Assembly (NCBI GenBank): GCA_030407085.1
Contig: CM059582.1
Coordinates: 27,417,001-27,481,000, forward strand
DNA: 64,000 nt
Direction of reading: 5' to 3'
Origin: Trichopria drosophilae
Taxonomy: Eukaryota; Arthropoda; Insecta; Hymenoptera; Diapriidae
Part shown: piece after piece, positions 23,041-34,212 of the stretch
How the letters are laid out: each line of letters starts with the position of its first letter
Numbering within the stretch: the stretch's first letter is position 1
Notes under the pieces: generated by a model
What the model saw: the letters and a program-made list of their open reading frames with translations, nothing else
Told to the model about the DNA's origin: nothing
Databases searched by the model: none
Translations under genes and position numbers: made by a program

Positions 23041-23849
23041 TTTTTTTTTTAATATTCTTGAGGATAAATCTTATATTTCTGTAGGCTAATTTCTGCACTT
23101 TTATGTATACGGATTTGTTGAAAATAGTAGTCCCACCTTAGTTTGTCTTCAAGAATATCGTCAAGAACATTTTCTTTTTACTTAAGTTTTAATATTAAAA
23201 TATTTGTGTGTATCCATCAACCAAGTTTTTACTTATTATCGGTCTCTACTTGGTAATATTGAGGGTAGATCAAGAACATGCTTGAATTTTGTCTCCTTAA
23301 AATTATTAAAATTTGTCGGTTTAGTAACAGGGCAGTAACATTCCGGACAGAAGGTAAGCAATTAGTATTTTGAATGATCTTTCGAATTATCTCATTTTCT
23401 TCGTCTACTCACGCTTCAATTTTTGGTTGTTAAATGGCAAGTGAGTCAGCCTTGCTGTTCTTGAATGAAATTCATATTAAAACTAAGAAAATGAACATTT
23501 TATCTTAAGTATTCCAACGAAAAGGGAAAAATGTTTGGCCTTGATTTTCGTCCAGATCACTTAATCGAAATTCAATGCCGAAAGTAAAAAAAATACTACA
23601 CCTAAAAAATCAATATTTTTACATCAACTTTTGAAAAATGTATACATTTTTATTGGGTTCCCTCGCATAAAAATATTAAATTTCCATATTACAACTTTTT
23701 GATGACGACGTTTTTCTATAAGCATGCACAATTATTATCAACAGAAATTAAATTAGAATCTTAATATAAAGGGTGGGCTATTTCAAGGTTCAACAAATTC
23801 TCAATCGTGGTTTAAAATAAAAATTAAACCAGAGAATTTATTTCATGGA
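23041..23849. other. possible decayed LINE body, no clear frame
   Basis: Composition is slightly more mixed than the surrounding DNA, and the block lies between two LINE ends, but no reverse-transcriptase or endonuclease motif could be read on either strand. Confidence 0.35.
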
Positions 23850-24184
23850 ATAGTAGATGTCAGTCCAATCATTATCACTTAGCCGCTTCTTAAATGTAAA
23901 TGTGGTTATCCGTCTGAAGATTTAAATCATATTATCTGGCAATGTTAAAATCTAGAATTAAATAGAACCAAAATGTTACCTGTAAAACTAAATTTCATTC
24001 CACCTCATAAAATCAGCGTATTCCTCCATGGTCCTAATAGTTCGACGCTTGGTACAATTTATTAATTTTTAGTTAGTCGTGATGTTTTTACATAAAGTTC
24101 ATGTTATTATATGTTTCAAAATATGTATTATTATTTAAACATCATAAACCTGTAATCAGTTTTCGTGCAATAAATACAAAAAAA
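23850..24184 (+). pseudogene. non-LTR retrotransposon ORF2 C-terminus and 3' tail
   Basis: In the frame starting at 23892 the sequence reads KCKCGYPSEDLNHIIWQC, a CxC-G...H-x4-C zinc-like finger known at the carboxyl end of many insect non-LTR retrotransposon ORF2 proteins. A stop follows immediately, then a further readable run including PVKLNFIPPHKISVFLHG. Upstream the frame is stopped, so the copy is dead and 5'-truncated. AATAAA at 24169-24174 is followed by an A run, marking the 3' end. A second copy lies at 8067-8480. Confidence 0.75.
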
Positions 24185-26681
24185 TATTCCTTACGAAAAA
24201 ACCAAATATTACTTAAATTTACTTACCACTCTTAGATTTATAGTAAAGATTAAGTGACTTAAAAATAAAACTATCAAATAGATGCATACTTATATATAAT
24301 TGTGTATTTTTATTTGTAATAACTGCTTATAATCTCTCAATGTTTTCGGAACCTCGAATAAAAGTATGTAAATATATATTTAAGACAATAAGAGTACTTG
24401 CTATCCATTTCTATAAAGTTGCCATTAATATAAATTGGTTTTTGTCACATTTTCTGAATGGATTTTAATACATTACCACAATTTTCTTTTACAGTAACTT
24501 CTTACTAATATCACACATAGTTTAAATTTACGATTAGTCTATCTAAACAAACACATCAGAAAATGACTAAATTCGAAATGTTATCAAAATGTTGCTGGCA
24601 GGTTGACAAAAGGAAAATAAAATATCTGTCGTTTTACTGTGTTATTTTATTTTATGTATTTTACTTATTATTATCTATTTTCATAACGTGAGAAACGAAC
24701 CGATAAATTTCATGACTAACGACACCTAGATGTTTAAGTTTATGAACAATAATCGCAATGCCTATCGTTTTATTAAAATTACCGAAATGTTAAACTACGC
24801 AACTCAATTAAATACCTTGAATGACGTAGAAAAATTCGCTGAAACTACCCCAAAATTATAGGGTTCTTTTATTTCTTCGTCGGTCATTAAATTTCAATAA
24901 CATTTTACTGACTCTGTAATCACAATAGAGTTTCAATATAACTATTCCAAATAACATTATTTTTTTAATGTCTATTATTAAATATATAAATTAAAACTTT
25001 TTAGGAACGTGTTTGTTTTCCTCCTCAATATGACATTTGAGAAATTACTCATGGTTTTTCAAACTATTTCCCGCTCAATGATTATAGGTGGTCATATTGG
25101 CAATTGATTTGTTGTTATTACAATCTCTGCAGCTAAAAATTTGATTAATTTTCACCGTAGAAATCTGCATTTAAAAACACTCTTTTCATGCGGCATTACT
25201 AAAATCAGACAAAAGATGTTTTTTATAATACTCTTTAGACAATAAATATCTTATTAACTGTCATAATGCAAATAATTTTACACAAAATTTTATACATAAA
25301 AAAGTGAAAAATGAAAAAAAAAAACACTTCATGTCCTTTATCGGGTTTCCAACTCATGAACTAATGAGAATTTCCTCAAAAATACCTACTAATAATTGCA
25401 AGTGACTGTGTGAAACTTAATTTTTGTGTAATATTTACAAGATGATAAATCACAAGTTAGTGATTTTTAACTGGTGCTACAAAATGTTGGTCCTAATAAA
25501 GATTGTTGGGATTCGCTTTTTTCTGGTGGTAAGATTTCAATAAAATTCTTGTCATTTCTTATCAAACAATAGTTTTTTCACTTCCTACCCATTTATAAAG
25601 AAATCTGTATTTTGCCTGGCATTTTTTCATACGTACAATATTCCGATGTCAAACTTCAATTTCTTTTATAATTTTTCACATTTTTATGTAAACAATTGTT
25701 TTGCATAAAATTATTTATATTATTATAGGTTTATTAAGATATTTTTAAGAGGGTCTATACTAAATACCTGAAACATATAATATATCTTCTTATTATCTCC
25801 TTATACTATACTTATTTTAAATAATTCTGGATTAAGAAAAAACAGATTTTTTTTAGGATACGTATTTAAATCTTATATTTTGGAGTCATCTTATATTTCT
25901 GCACTATTGTCAAGCTGCTTATTGTCAACACATTATCATTATTATTATTGTTGTGTTGTTGTTGCTGTCATTATTATGAATGCAATAAAAAATCACATTT
26001 TAAAGTAAGGACAAAACAGTTTCGAAATATTACGAGAAGAAGAATTGAATAGCCACGCAAGTGTACTTCGAAATATGATAATTGACAATAATTATTCAAT
26101 TATATTCAGCATCTGAAATAAAATATATTTTGTAAGCCAGGAAGAACGATAAAATTGAAGATAATTTTCAGAAAAAAAGAAACATTTAACATATGTCAAA
26201 GTAAGATGTTTGCAAACGGAAAAAAAGGATTGCGTAAAAATAATCCATTGAGGTAACTTTCAGTACGTAAGTAAGATACATTTATGCATTTTCATGAGAG
26301 TGGTTCCGATGCAGTCATACACGTGTTGTACGCAATTTTCGCAATTGAAATAATGAGTGTCTATATACCTTGCACGCAGGTCGACACGAAACGTCTCCTC
26401 CCATTTCTCCCAAGTCTCGCATAAAAGGCTTTTACTCGTGCTACAATCATTGCACCTATTTCTACCATCAGTACTAATCGTTTTACGTAGAATAGTTATA
26501 GTTTACTTGGAATCAATCGACGATAATCGCTTTAAATATTGGTAATTTGAACCAAGGAAAAATCTTCAGGAAATAGAAAGCCTGGGATTATTCATTTAAA
26601 TATTAATGATTTCGATACAGCAGAAAATGGATGTGTTTTGTCATTCATTTGATTTTTCGAAATGCAATTTCTCTTCATTAA
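24185..26681. other. AT-rich spacer with small GC-richer patch
   Basis: No gene is supported. A triplet-rich tract of ATT and GTT units lies at 25935-25975. The patch 26350-26545 is GC-richer, has an acceptor-like CTTGCACGCAG and a TATA-like CATAAAAGG, and holds a 62-codon frame, but these signals do not combine into a convincing exon. Confidence 0.4.
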
Positions 26682-27713
26682 CCGTTTAACTCACAAATAT
26701 GCACAATTTGCACACGGATTTCAGCATTGTTTTTTCGATGCAATAAACATTTTTTAAAAATGGATACTTTTGAATCATACCAGTTTTGATGACGCACTTT
26801 CCAATGGCCTGAAACCAGTTTTTAAAAAAATACACTAAAAAAAACATTGAAAAAAATAGAATTTTTCGGTAGCGAAAGCTGTAAAAATTCGATTTCGCGA
26901 CCGCATTCCCTGGTAAAAATTTGAACGTACGGTAAATGTATCGAAAAAGTACGCTTAAGTGTAACTTAAGTGTCATGGAAATGTACAGCGTATGTACACA
27001 AAGTTAAAAGAAACTGTACAAAACGTGTGAATGGGACCCTTGGAAGTGTACGTAAATCCCGAATGGGCACAATGTACTCCAAGTGTACCAAAAGAAAATT
27101 ATGTACTGGGAATGGTACATAAGTGTACAAAATAAAGTGTACGGGAAAAAAGTATAAAGTGAATTAGATGTACGAAAAAAAAACAACTACAGTACAGAAA
27201 GTGTACGTGTATTTCACTTAGATGTACTGAAAGTGTACACTGTAAAAAAAAAGTGCATGAAATTTAATGAAAATGTAACGGAAGCAAATTTCCAACAGGT
27301 ACATGAACAATAATTAATGTTCTTCATGAAAATTAATGTATGGGTGCATAAATTTCCATTAATGCACCTACTTGAAATTTGCTTCCGTTACATTTCATGA
27401 AATTTAATGTACGGTACATGAATTGTAATGGAATAAACATAAAAAATATCATTATTGCTGTTGTTTGAAATTTGTATCCAGAATATTACATTCGCTGAAG
27501 GAATATTTTGGCTAAAATATTTATAAAAAAAAACGAAACAAATTTTGAGAATTATCGTTCTATTTTTTTTAAATTATGTAAATTCTCTGTTATATGTATT
27601 ATACGATTGTATGTAATTTCATGTGTAAATGAAGTTTAATTATCTTTCGCTCCTTTTATTGTATTTGACACTATCGAAAATAAATTAGTAACGCTCGAAA
27701 ACAAATAGAAAAA

Positions 27714-27791
27714 CGCTCGCCCCGGTGGGGAATCGAACCCGGTTCCTTCGCTTACTACGCTAACGCCTTAACCACTACGCTACGCTCGCTC
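27714..27791 (-). ncRNA. tRNA-Thr-derived SINE head
   Basis: On the minus strand, a box A (TAGCGTAGTGGTTAAGG, 27767-27783) is followed about 30 bases later by a perfect box B (GGTTCGATTCC, 27729-27739) and then by TTTTT, a Pol III terminator. The segment between reads TTAGC-GTAGTAA-GCGAA, an anticodon arm whose loop would carry AGT (Thr). The acceptor arms do not pair and the T stem has two mismatches, so it is not a working tRNA. It is best read as the tRNA-related head of a SINE; the body would run to lower coordinates, but its end is unclear. Confidence 0.75.
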
Positions 27792-28586
27792 TTATCATAA
27801 TTTCGTACGACGAAGGATGGTTACTATCCGTAAAGCCTACATGACGAAGAAATTATTATCACCCTATAAAAATTTGAATACTTTGCACTAATGTACAATG
27901 AAAGTCTATTCAAGTTTATGCCTTTATTGGATATACCATGTACATAATTCAGTTCCAGCCGAAATAATTTCTGCATTTGACGCCAATATTATATGCACGT
28001 TGTATGCGGGTGTTTTATTTCTTGCCTTTGTAATGAATAATATTTGCATAAAATACTTTATCATTAGTGAAGGGGGTTCTAAAGTGCTCGACCGATAAGG
28101 TAGGAATCTTCACTAAAACCCGTAAATAAACTGTAAGGGGTCTGTAAGGGCCATTTTAATTACTATAGATGGTATCATAGAAAATAACAAGAGACATTAA
28201 TTGAAAACTGTTGATAAAAATCACTTATTTCCGAAGATTCACGATCAGTTCTTAATCAATATCTTTGGTATTTTCTAGGAAACTGTTTATAGTGATTACA
28301 ATTCCCCGTACAGAGCCCGAAAAGAGCCCTTAAACCGAACGAATAAATCAAATTTATTAAAGAAAAGCATAAAATTTAATGCAATTTGAACGTCCTCCTA
28401 TATTAAATTACAGTATATTTCATGTACAACTCCATTATATTTCATGCAAAATATGTGTATACATTTTTATATACATTTTATGTATTATCTGTATACATTT
28501 TATGTCAGACGTACATTAATTTTCATGCAAATGTACACAAATCGATTTTTCTTTACCTCATTGAAATTTCATGAATGGATTCTTAA

Positions 28587-28770
28587 AATTTATGTACTTT
28601 TGCATTAAATTTCATAAAAACTGCATTAAATTTCATTCAAATGTACCCAAATATTACTTTAATGTACAGTTACATTAAAATTTATGTTCTTTTGCATTAA
28701 ATTTCATAAAAGATGCATTAAATTTCATTCAAATGTACCTGAATATTACTTTAATGTACAATTACATTAA
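28587..28770. repeat. tandem duplication, two 92-bp units
   Basis: Unit 1 (from TATGTACTTTTGCATTAAAT at 28591) and unit 2 (from TATGTTCTTTTGCATTAAAT at 28683) are about 95 percent identical over 92 bases. They contain the subterminal repeat words of the element at 27238-28828, so this is a recent duplication within it. Confidence 0.85.
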
Positions 28771-29182
28771 ATTTAATGTACTAGTGTACATTAAAAGTAC
28801 ATTAAATTTCATGACATTTTTTACAGTGTACACTTAGATGTACAGGAAGTGTACAATCAAAAGTCAATCAGTGTACAGAAAGTGTACATTTCGTGAAAGT
28901 ACGTTTTCATTAGGATATCAATACTTGCGTAAGCTGTACATAAAGTGTACGTTCAGAAACAAATTAGAAACTGTACTGTAGGTGTACACGCATTAAACGT
29001 ACAGTTGAAGGTTTCCGATTAAATGCCGCTAAGCGTACACCGTATGTACATTTCAATTAATAAGTGGAAAGTAAGAGGGATTCAAGTGTATCATTCATGT
29101 ACGAGTAAGTGTACGAGGGTCGAAAAAGCAGTCCACGTACATTAAATGTACCTTTTACCGTACATTCAAATTTTCATCAGGG

Positions 29183-29985
29183 TTTAGTCCGTATGCGTTA
29201 TGTTTTTATCAGCGCAGATTCATGTTTCACGTGATCCGTGAAGTTTCATTTTAGGGACTAAAAGTTGGCCGTAAAATTGGATATTACGGCTGTAGTACCT
29301 AAAACAGCATTTTTGATGCGATTGTTTTTAAAAGGTAATTCTCACTATGCTACCGGTTTTTATCAACGTCTAACCTTACAGATACTTGTTCCCGGTAATT
29401 TTATTTCAAAAGTATGCTTTTACATATTTTGATTGTAGTCGATTTGGATTTGAAAATGGTGCCTGAACAGCAGAAAATATTCAAAGTTAAGAAATTGTCT
29501 ACATTTTAGACGTATATGGCAAAATTCTGATTAACATGTTTGTCAAGATTTTCCTGTTTTGGTTTCACAATTGAAAGCTCTATGCTATGGAAGGAATTGT
29601 TCACCGGTCGTTTTATACGCAATCCGCATGGAGTGTTCCAAATAATTTGTAACTTTATTATTTTCATTACAAATATTATATAAAATCGTAACATGAGTTT
29701 GTGAAGTATGAATACTCCTTCTTCAAGATATTCACGTCCATTTCCATACGCCCAAATGCTCGTACACACACGCAAACATATCCAACCACACTTTTGGTGT
29801 TCAGAAGCCATTTTTATATCCAGTCAACAAAAAGAAAAATATGTTTTTAAACATATTTTCATCAAAAAAGCATATTTTTGACGTACAACTACCGGGAGCA
29901 CGTTTCTTATAGGTTAACCTTGGAGTAGCAACCGATATCATAATGAAAATTGCCGTTAACCAGATAATCGTAGCTCAAAAATCAC
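29183..29985. other. shell interior, no supported gene
   Basis: A 101-codon minus frame (29506-29811) starts just after a TATA-like GGATATAAAA and opens MASEHQKCGWICLRVC. It has no recognised domain and AT-driven composition toward its end. It could be a remnant of the element's own coding region, but nothing shows this. Confidence 0.35.
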
Positions 29986-29989
29986 GTGT

Positions 29990-30435
29990 ATTTTCTTGAG
30001 CACCTCAAAAACCCGACCAATCACAAAATAGATACTTCAAAATCCCGAATTCAAAAACCAGATATTTTAAATAATAGGATTCAAACAGCAGACAATAAAA
30101 AAACAGAGATTAATAAATCAGACATTTCAAAATCAGAATTTCAAAATATGGGTTTTCAATGTGTGTTGTTTGAAATGACTGGTTTTTGAATGTCTGTGTT
30201 TTTAAATGTTTGTTTTTCGAAATATCTGGTTTTTCAATATCTGCTTTTTTAATGTCAGTGTTTGAATGCCTTTTTTTTTAAATGACTACTTTTTTAATGT
30301 TTGTTTTTTTAAATGTCTGGGTTTTCAATATTTGTTTTTGAAATGTCTAGTTTTTGAATGTTTGTTTTTTTGAATGTCTAGTTTTTGAATAACTGTTTTT
30401 TGAAATGTATGGTTTTTAAATGTAGGGTTTTGGAG
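29990..30435. repeat. minisatellite that reverses orientation
   Basis: Degenerate units of about 15-19 bases. From 30150 to 30435 they read TTTTTGAAATGTCTGG and variants on the plus strand. From about 29990 to 30145 they read as the reverse complement (CAAAAACCAGATATTTTAAA, CAGACATTTCAAAA). The switch is near 30147, so the two halves could fold into one long hairpin. Confidence 0.8.
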
Positions 30436-30567
30436 GCGCATTCGTATTTTTCAATAGTTTTGAACAAAATGTACTAAACATATTTTTTTTATATATTTGT
30501 ATTCAACACAAAAATGAATGCTGTAATCCGTGTGCAAATTGTGCTCACGTGGACGTTAAAGGTTTAA

Positions 30568-32611
30568 AATAATACACATACGTACATAAATCATTTGCAT
30601 GCAATGTATATTAAAAAATTTTATTTCGTGCATACATCATATACAATAAAATTATTAATTTAGTCTTAAATGTATTTTTCTTCTGTTACATCTTCACTTA
30701 CCTAATCTCACGTCCTCGTTGCAGATGCAATTGAATTTCTGAAAGTGAAAGAATGAATATATATTAATCTCAGCAAAAGTTAAATTTACTATCACATTAT
30801 TTAAAATTTTTGAGATCTAACAAAATTATTGTATAACAGACGTATTCCATTTTAATGAATTTTTATTATAGTACATGTTACAATCAAAAGTAAGTTTATT
30901 ATTTCACAAATTTGCTGCCTACTATTCAGACAAATGATAATAAGTTTTCTGGTGTCATTAGTACTAAATTAGTCACCTTTATTTTTCTAATAGAATTTTC
31001 TCATATTTTACATTGGATTTGATGAGTGGTACATTCTGAACCGTTTCAAATTGTTCTCGTGAATTTTTTTATTTAATTTACGTGACGCGCACATTTATTC
31101 TGTGGCTTAGTTTCTTTTTGACATCTCAGACGTCTCAGACTATTACAGACATATAGTGTCGAACCGTTGCAAATCCTGTAACGTTGGACACTTCTGAGAC
31201 ATAAAAATACTAGGAAAAAAATTGACAAAAAAAAGATACAATTCTTGTAGGGTGAATAACAGATACATGAATATTATATATCATTGTTTCTTGGGTTAAA
31301 ATATAATTAATTTGCTCCTTTCGGTTTTTAAATATGTTCATAAAATGTGAATCGTACATTGAATTAAATGTCGTTAAATTTAATTCTAAATGAGTAAAAA
31401 TCGAACGGTAAATGCCAAAGTCAATTTCAAAATGAAATGACTAGATTTTCAGTCTTCTGGAGTAAACAATATATTACTTCTAATCGGGGTAATATTACGT
31501 ATTTACTCCATGGGATTCGAAGTATACTCCAAACGATTCGAATATCTTTCCTACTATGCAATGGACACATCAAATTACTCATGTTTTAGACCGTTTTAAC
31601 TATTTTAGAGTGAACGACAAATTTAAAATAATATTACCTTCATTGACAAAATTTCAATTCACTTTTAATTTTAAGACTAATCATTGGCTTATTTAGTAGG
31701 TATTATCTTACATTAATCTTTGATTTATAGTTTTGCCTCTCAACAAAAGAAATTCAACACGGTTTTCCTAAGATTTTGCTGATCTTCGAACCTGATTGGT
31801 CGACTTTGCTTACTTTCGTCAGCTATTCTTTTGGAAGACTGGGTTACAATCGCCATAAAAGGGAAACGTGTTGTAAAAAGGAACGGAAGACAATCTTTAC
31901 TTCCACAATGCATTGTTCACTTCCTCCGTACTTTCTTTAGGAATCTGCGTACGTAAAGCGTGGGGGTTCCCAGCATAATAGATAGTCGCGCCTTGGATTG
32001 AATGAAACGTAAAAAAGCACAAAATTATACGTACTCCAATGTATGACACATCAAACAGGCGTAAGTTCATGACAAATCACTCCACGCCTTTCCACACACA
32101 TTATCCTCTCTGATTTCACACGCTCAGTTGGTACTTTCCTATTTTTATCGGTTAAATCGACCCATTGAATCCGATACTTTTTTATTTACTGCAATTTTAC
32201 AGTGCGAAATAATTCAGGTATCATTTTCTGAAGTTTATAACTTTAAATGACTAATTAATAACATAGAGGATGTAATCAAATAAACCTGTGTGGTTAAAAA
32301 TAAAAATTTAATTAACGGGAATTTTCGAATAATCGTAACTTTGTTGGAAAACTGCATTGTATAATGTAATTTTCATGCAGTGTATTAAAATAGAGTGTTC
32401 GACAGTGATTGAAAGATAACATCGGCTTATCGGAAAAATGCATAATTAATACTTTGTTTTCAGTGACGTTTTATTTGCTAAAAGGTAATTTGTTGAAAGT
32501 AAATGAATTTTTAAATTCACTACTTAAAGTGGCGATAGCAATAACCATAGTATTATTCATGAAATTTCAAACATTTTTAACATATATTTTGCTACTCCAG
32601 TTGCTATTGCT
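30568..32611. other. AT-rich DNA with a GC-richer patch
   Basis: The part 31740-32130 is GC-richer than its surroundings, with CCAAT-like ATTGGTCG, a TATA-like CCATAAAAGG at 31852 and a donor-like TACGTAAAGC. No initiator or open frame completes a promoter or exon. An imperfect palindrome lies at 31155-31190 (GTGTCGAACCGTTGC against GTAACGTTGGACAC). Nothing else was recognised. Confidence 0.4.
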
Positions 32612-32615
32612 TTAA

Positions 32616-33230
32616 CCCTTTTCGTCCCATAAAACTGGAATTAGGATACGCCTTTCAACGCTGTATCGTTTGTTCCAAACGGAGTTAAACAAAATTGAAA
32701 TTAGGAAAAATCGGTAGATTTGGACGTCCTTTTTCAAATGCCGTACTCAGAATCCGCCGGCGACTTCAAAGAAAAATGTTATGATCATTTTTTTTAGTAC
32801 TGATTGTTTCCCTGTTTCTTCGCAAGAATCGCTTTTTTGGGCATTGAAAAGGGCAATGCTGCCAATTGCAAAACGTACTAATCGCATCTTTTTGCTCAGC
32901 CCTTTTTTGATTTCAGATTTAAAAAAAAAATAAAGTGGCGGCTTCAATATGGCATCTGCAAGTTGTCATTTTGCATTTTGTGAGTCAAACATCGAGTATT
33001 TGACCGTGTAACGGTTGAAATCATGGAGAGTTGGGATGAAAAAGTAATTATTATCATTTGTGAATACCTACTTTCATCATGATTCATTCATAACCTCAAA
33101 TTAGTTACATACAATGGATTTTTATCGCATATCGATTTCGGCTTATATCAATGTTTTCTACCGACGTTTGGAACAAAAATTACAGGGTTGAAAGTTCTGT
33201 CTAAATTCCTGACTTTTGATATGAAAAGGG
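32616..33230. mobile_element. piggyBac-type MITE, 615 bp, TTAA-flanked
   Basis: Perfect TTAA occurs at both edges (32612-32615 and 33231-33234), next to CCCTTTTC on the left and GAAAAGGG on the right. The inverted repeats extend about 70 bases with shared blocks GGAATT, CTTTCAAC, CTGTA and TTTGTTCCAAACG. TTAA duplication and CCC(T) ends are diagnostic of the piggyBac superfamily. The interior (including a 66-codon minus frame) encodes no transposase, so it is non-autonomous. Confidence 0.9.
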
Positions 33231-33635
33231 TTAAGTTAAGGGCCCGCTAAACCGACCTCGTCGACAGCGTTCTTCCCTAACTTAAAAATGTAAATGAAAC
33301 AGAAAAAAGATATATTTTCAGGTATAAATTTAGGGTGCAAGAATTCGCAAGAATACATTTTTGTAAGAGTCAAAAGGTTCGCGTGGTTGCTGTATTTGAG
33401 ACAAATACGTTTCAGGTATGTTTTAAAACATTTTTTTCTTTATATTAGGAATGTAGTTCATTACATTAACTAAATTTGTTTAATTCACGGACTTCAGCGT
33501 GGGTTTTTCTGGAGTTTTCTCCACGCCATTGCACACACGAATGTAGGCATCTGCGTAAAGTTGGCTGCAGAAGCACAGGGGTACGTGTTAGACTGTGTAA
33601 GAACCTTGAATAGCAATATTGAATAATTAATTCGC

Positions 33636-34110
33636 CTGAAACTTGCTACTCCGGGGATTTCGAGTTCGCTGATTACAAATCTGAAGGCAGATTTTCAAAA
33701 TTCAAAATGGCGGATCCAATATGGCGTATGAATTTTGTAAAAATGAAATCTTTAAAATCTAAGGTTTTGGTAATCTTGGAAATGGCTAATTGTTATGATT
33801 TTCAAATTCTAAAATTTGGTAGCCACAAAAAAGGCCTATTGAATCTGAAATTTTATTGTAACACCAAAAGGACTGTTAAAAATATTCAGATATTCAAATG
33901 CACCTTAACCTATTGCCGTTATGCAATATTAAAATACAATTATATTAATTGGGATGTATTTTGATAATTTATACGAAACTGCCTTTTTTAAGGCCACCAA
34001 ATTATTACAATTTAATAATTATATTACATCCGCCATTGTGAATTTTGAAGATCTGGCTTCAGATTCGTAATCAGCGACCTCGAAAATCCCCGAGTAACAA
34101 ATTTCAAGCC
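33636..34110. mobile_element. 475-bp inverted-repeat element (GGCGGATCCAATATGGC type)
   Basis: The left arm runs ACTTGCTACTCCGGGGATTT, GCTGATTACAAATCTGAAGG, CAAAATTCAAAATGGCGGAT. The right arm, reversed, runs TTTGTTACTCGGGGATTTTC, GCTGATTACGAATCTGAAGC, CAAAATTCACAATGGCGGAT. The arms are about 85 percent alike over 85 bases. The interior 85-codon frame at 33707 is not protein-like. A third partial copy follows at 34145-34210. Confidence 0.8.
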
Positions 34111-34144
34111 AATTCAATGCATTTTTAAAAAATTCGTCGGCCAT

Positions 34145-34212
34145 ATTGGATCCTCCATTTTGAATTTTTAATATCTGCCTTCAGATTCATAATCATCAAC
34201 TCCAAAAGCAAT
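34145..34212 (-). repeat. extra copy of the ATGGCGGATCC arm
   Basis: On the minus strand GATTATGAATCTGAAGGCAG, AAAATTCAAAATGGAGGATC and CAATATGGCCGAC match the arm of the 33636-34110 element, including the part beyond GGATCC that only the left arm has. It is a solo arm, probably left by a second insertion or a duplication. Confidence 0.7.

Larger units (their letters stand above)
27238..28828. mobile_element. 1.6-kb TA-flanked element nested in the GTAC element
   Basis: The ends are CACTGTAAAAAAAAAGTGC and, reversed, CACTGTAAAAAATGTC, each followed by ATGAAATTTAATG, with TA at 27236-27237 and 28829-28830. The GTAC-rich sequence of the host element continues on both sides. Subterminal words ATGAAATTTAATGTAC and their reverse recur many times. 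Near the left end GTAACGGAAGCAAATTTC is mirrored within 110 bases. No transposase frame was seen. The termini link it to the other TA|CACTG elements. Confidence 0.8.
26908..29182. mobile_element. 2.3-kb TIR element with GTGTAC subterminal repeats
   Basis: The termini are inverted: CCCTGGTAAAAATTTGAACG and, from the right, CCCTGATGAAAATTTGAATG, both followed by TACGGTAAA. The outer 330 bases on each side are packed with GTGTAC, TGTACA and AAGTGTAC words, more than twenty in all, in both orientations. No transposase frame or target duplication was found. The superfamily is unknown; the CCCTG end differs from TTAA-type elements because the flanks here are not TTAA. Confidence 0.75.
26682..30563. 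mobile_element. piggyBac-like non-autonomous shell, 3.9 kb
   Basis: The ends are inverted. The left starts after TTAA (26678-26681) with CCGTTTAAC; the right, reversed, starts after TTAA (30564-30567) with ACCTTTAACG. Both then share the exact 20-mer GCACAATTTGCACACGGATT and AGCATT. TTAA flanks with CC-type termini are the piggyBac signature. No transposase frame is left; most of the interior consists of later insertions and a minisatellite. The small disagreement next to TTAA on the right leaves some doubt about the exact edge. Confidence 0.65.

Noticed and set aside
29506..29811. 101-codon minus frame with a TATA-like word upstream
   Set aside because: No domain; the second half is AT-driven Ile/Lys/Asn. 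Noted only as shell interior.
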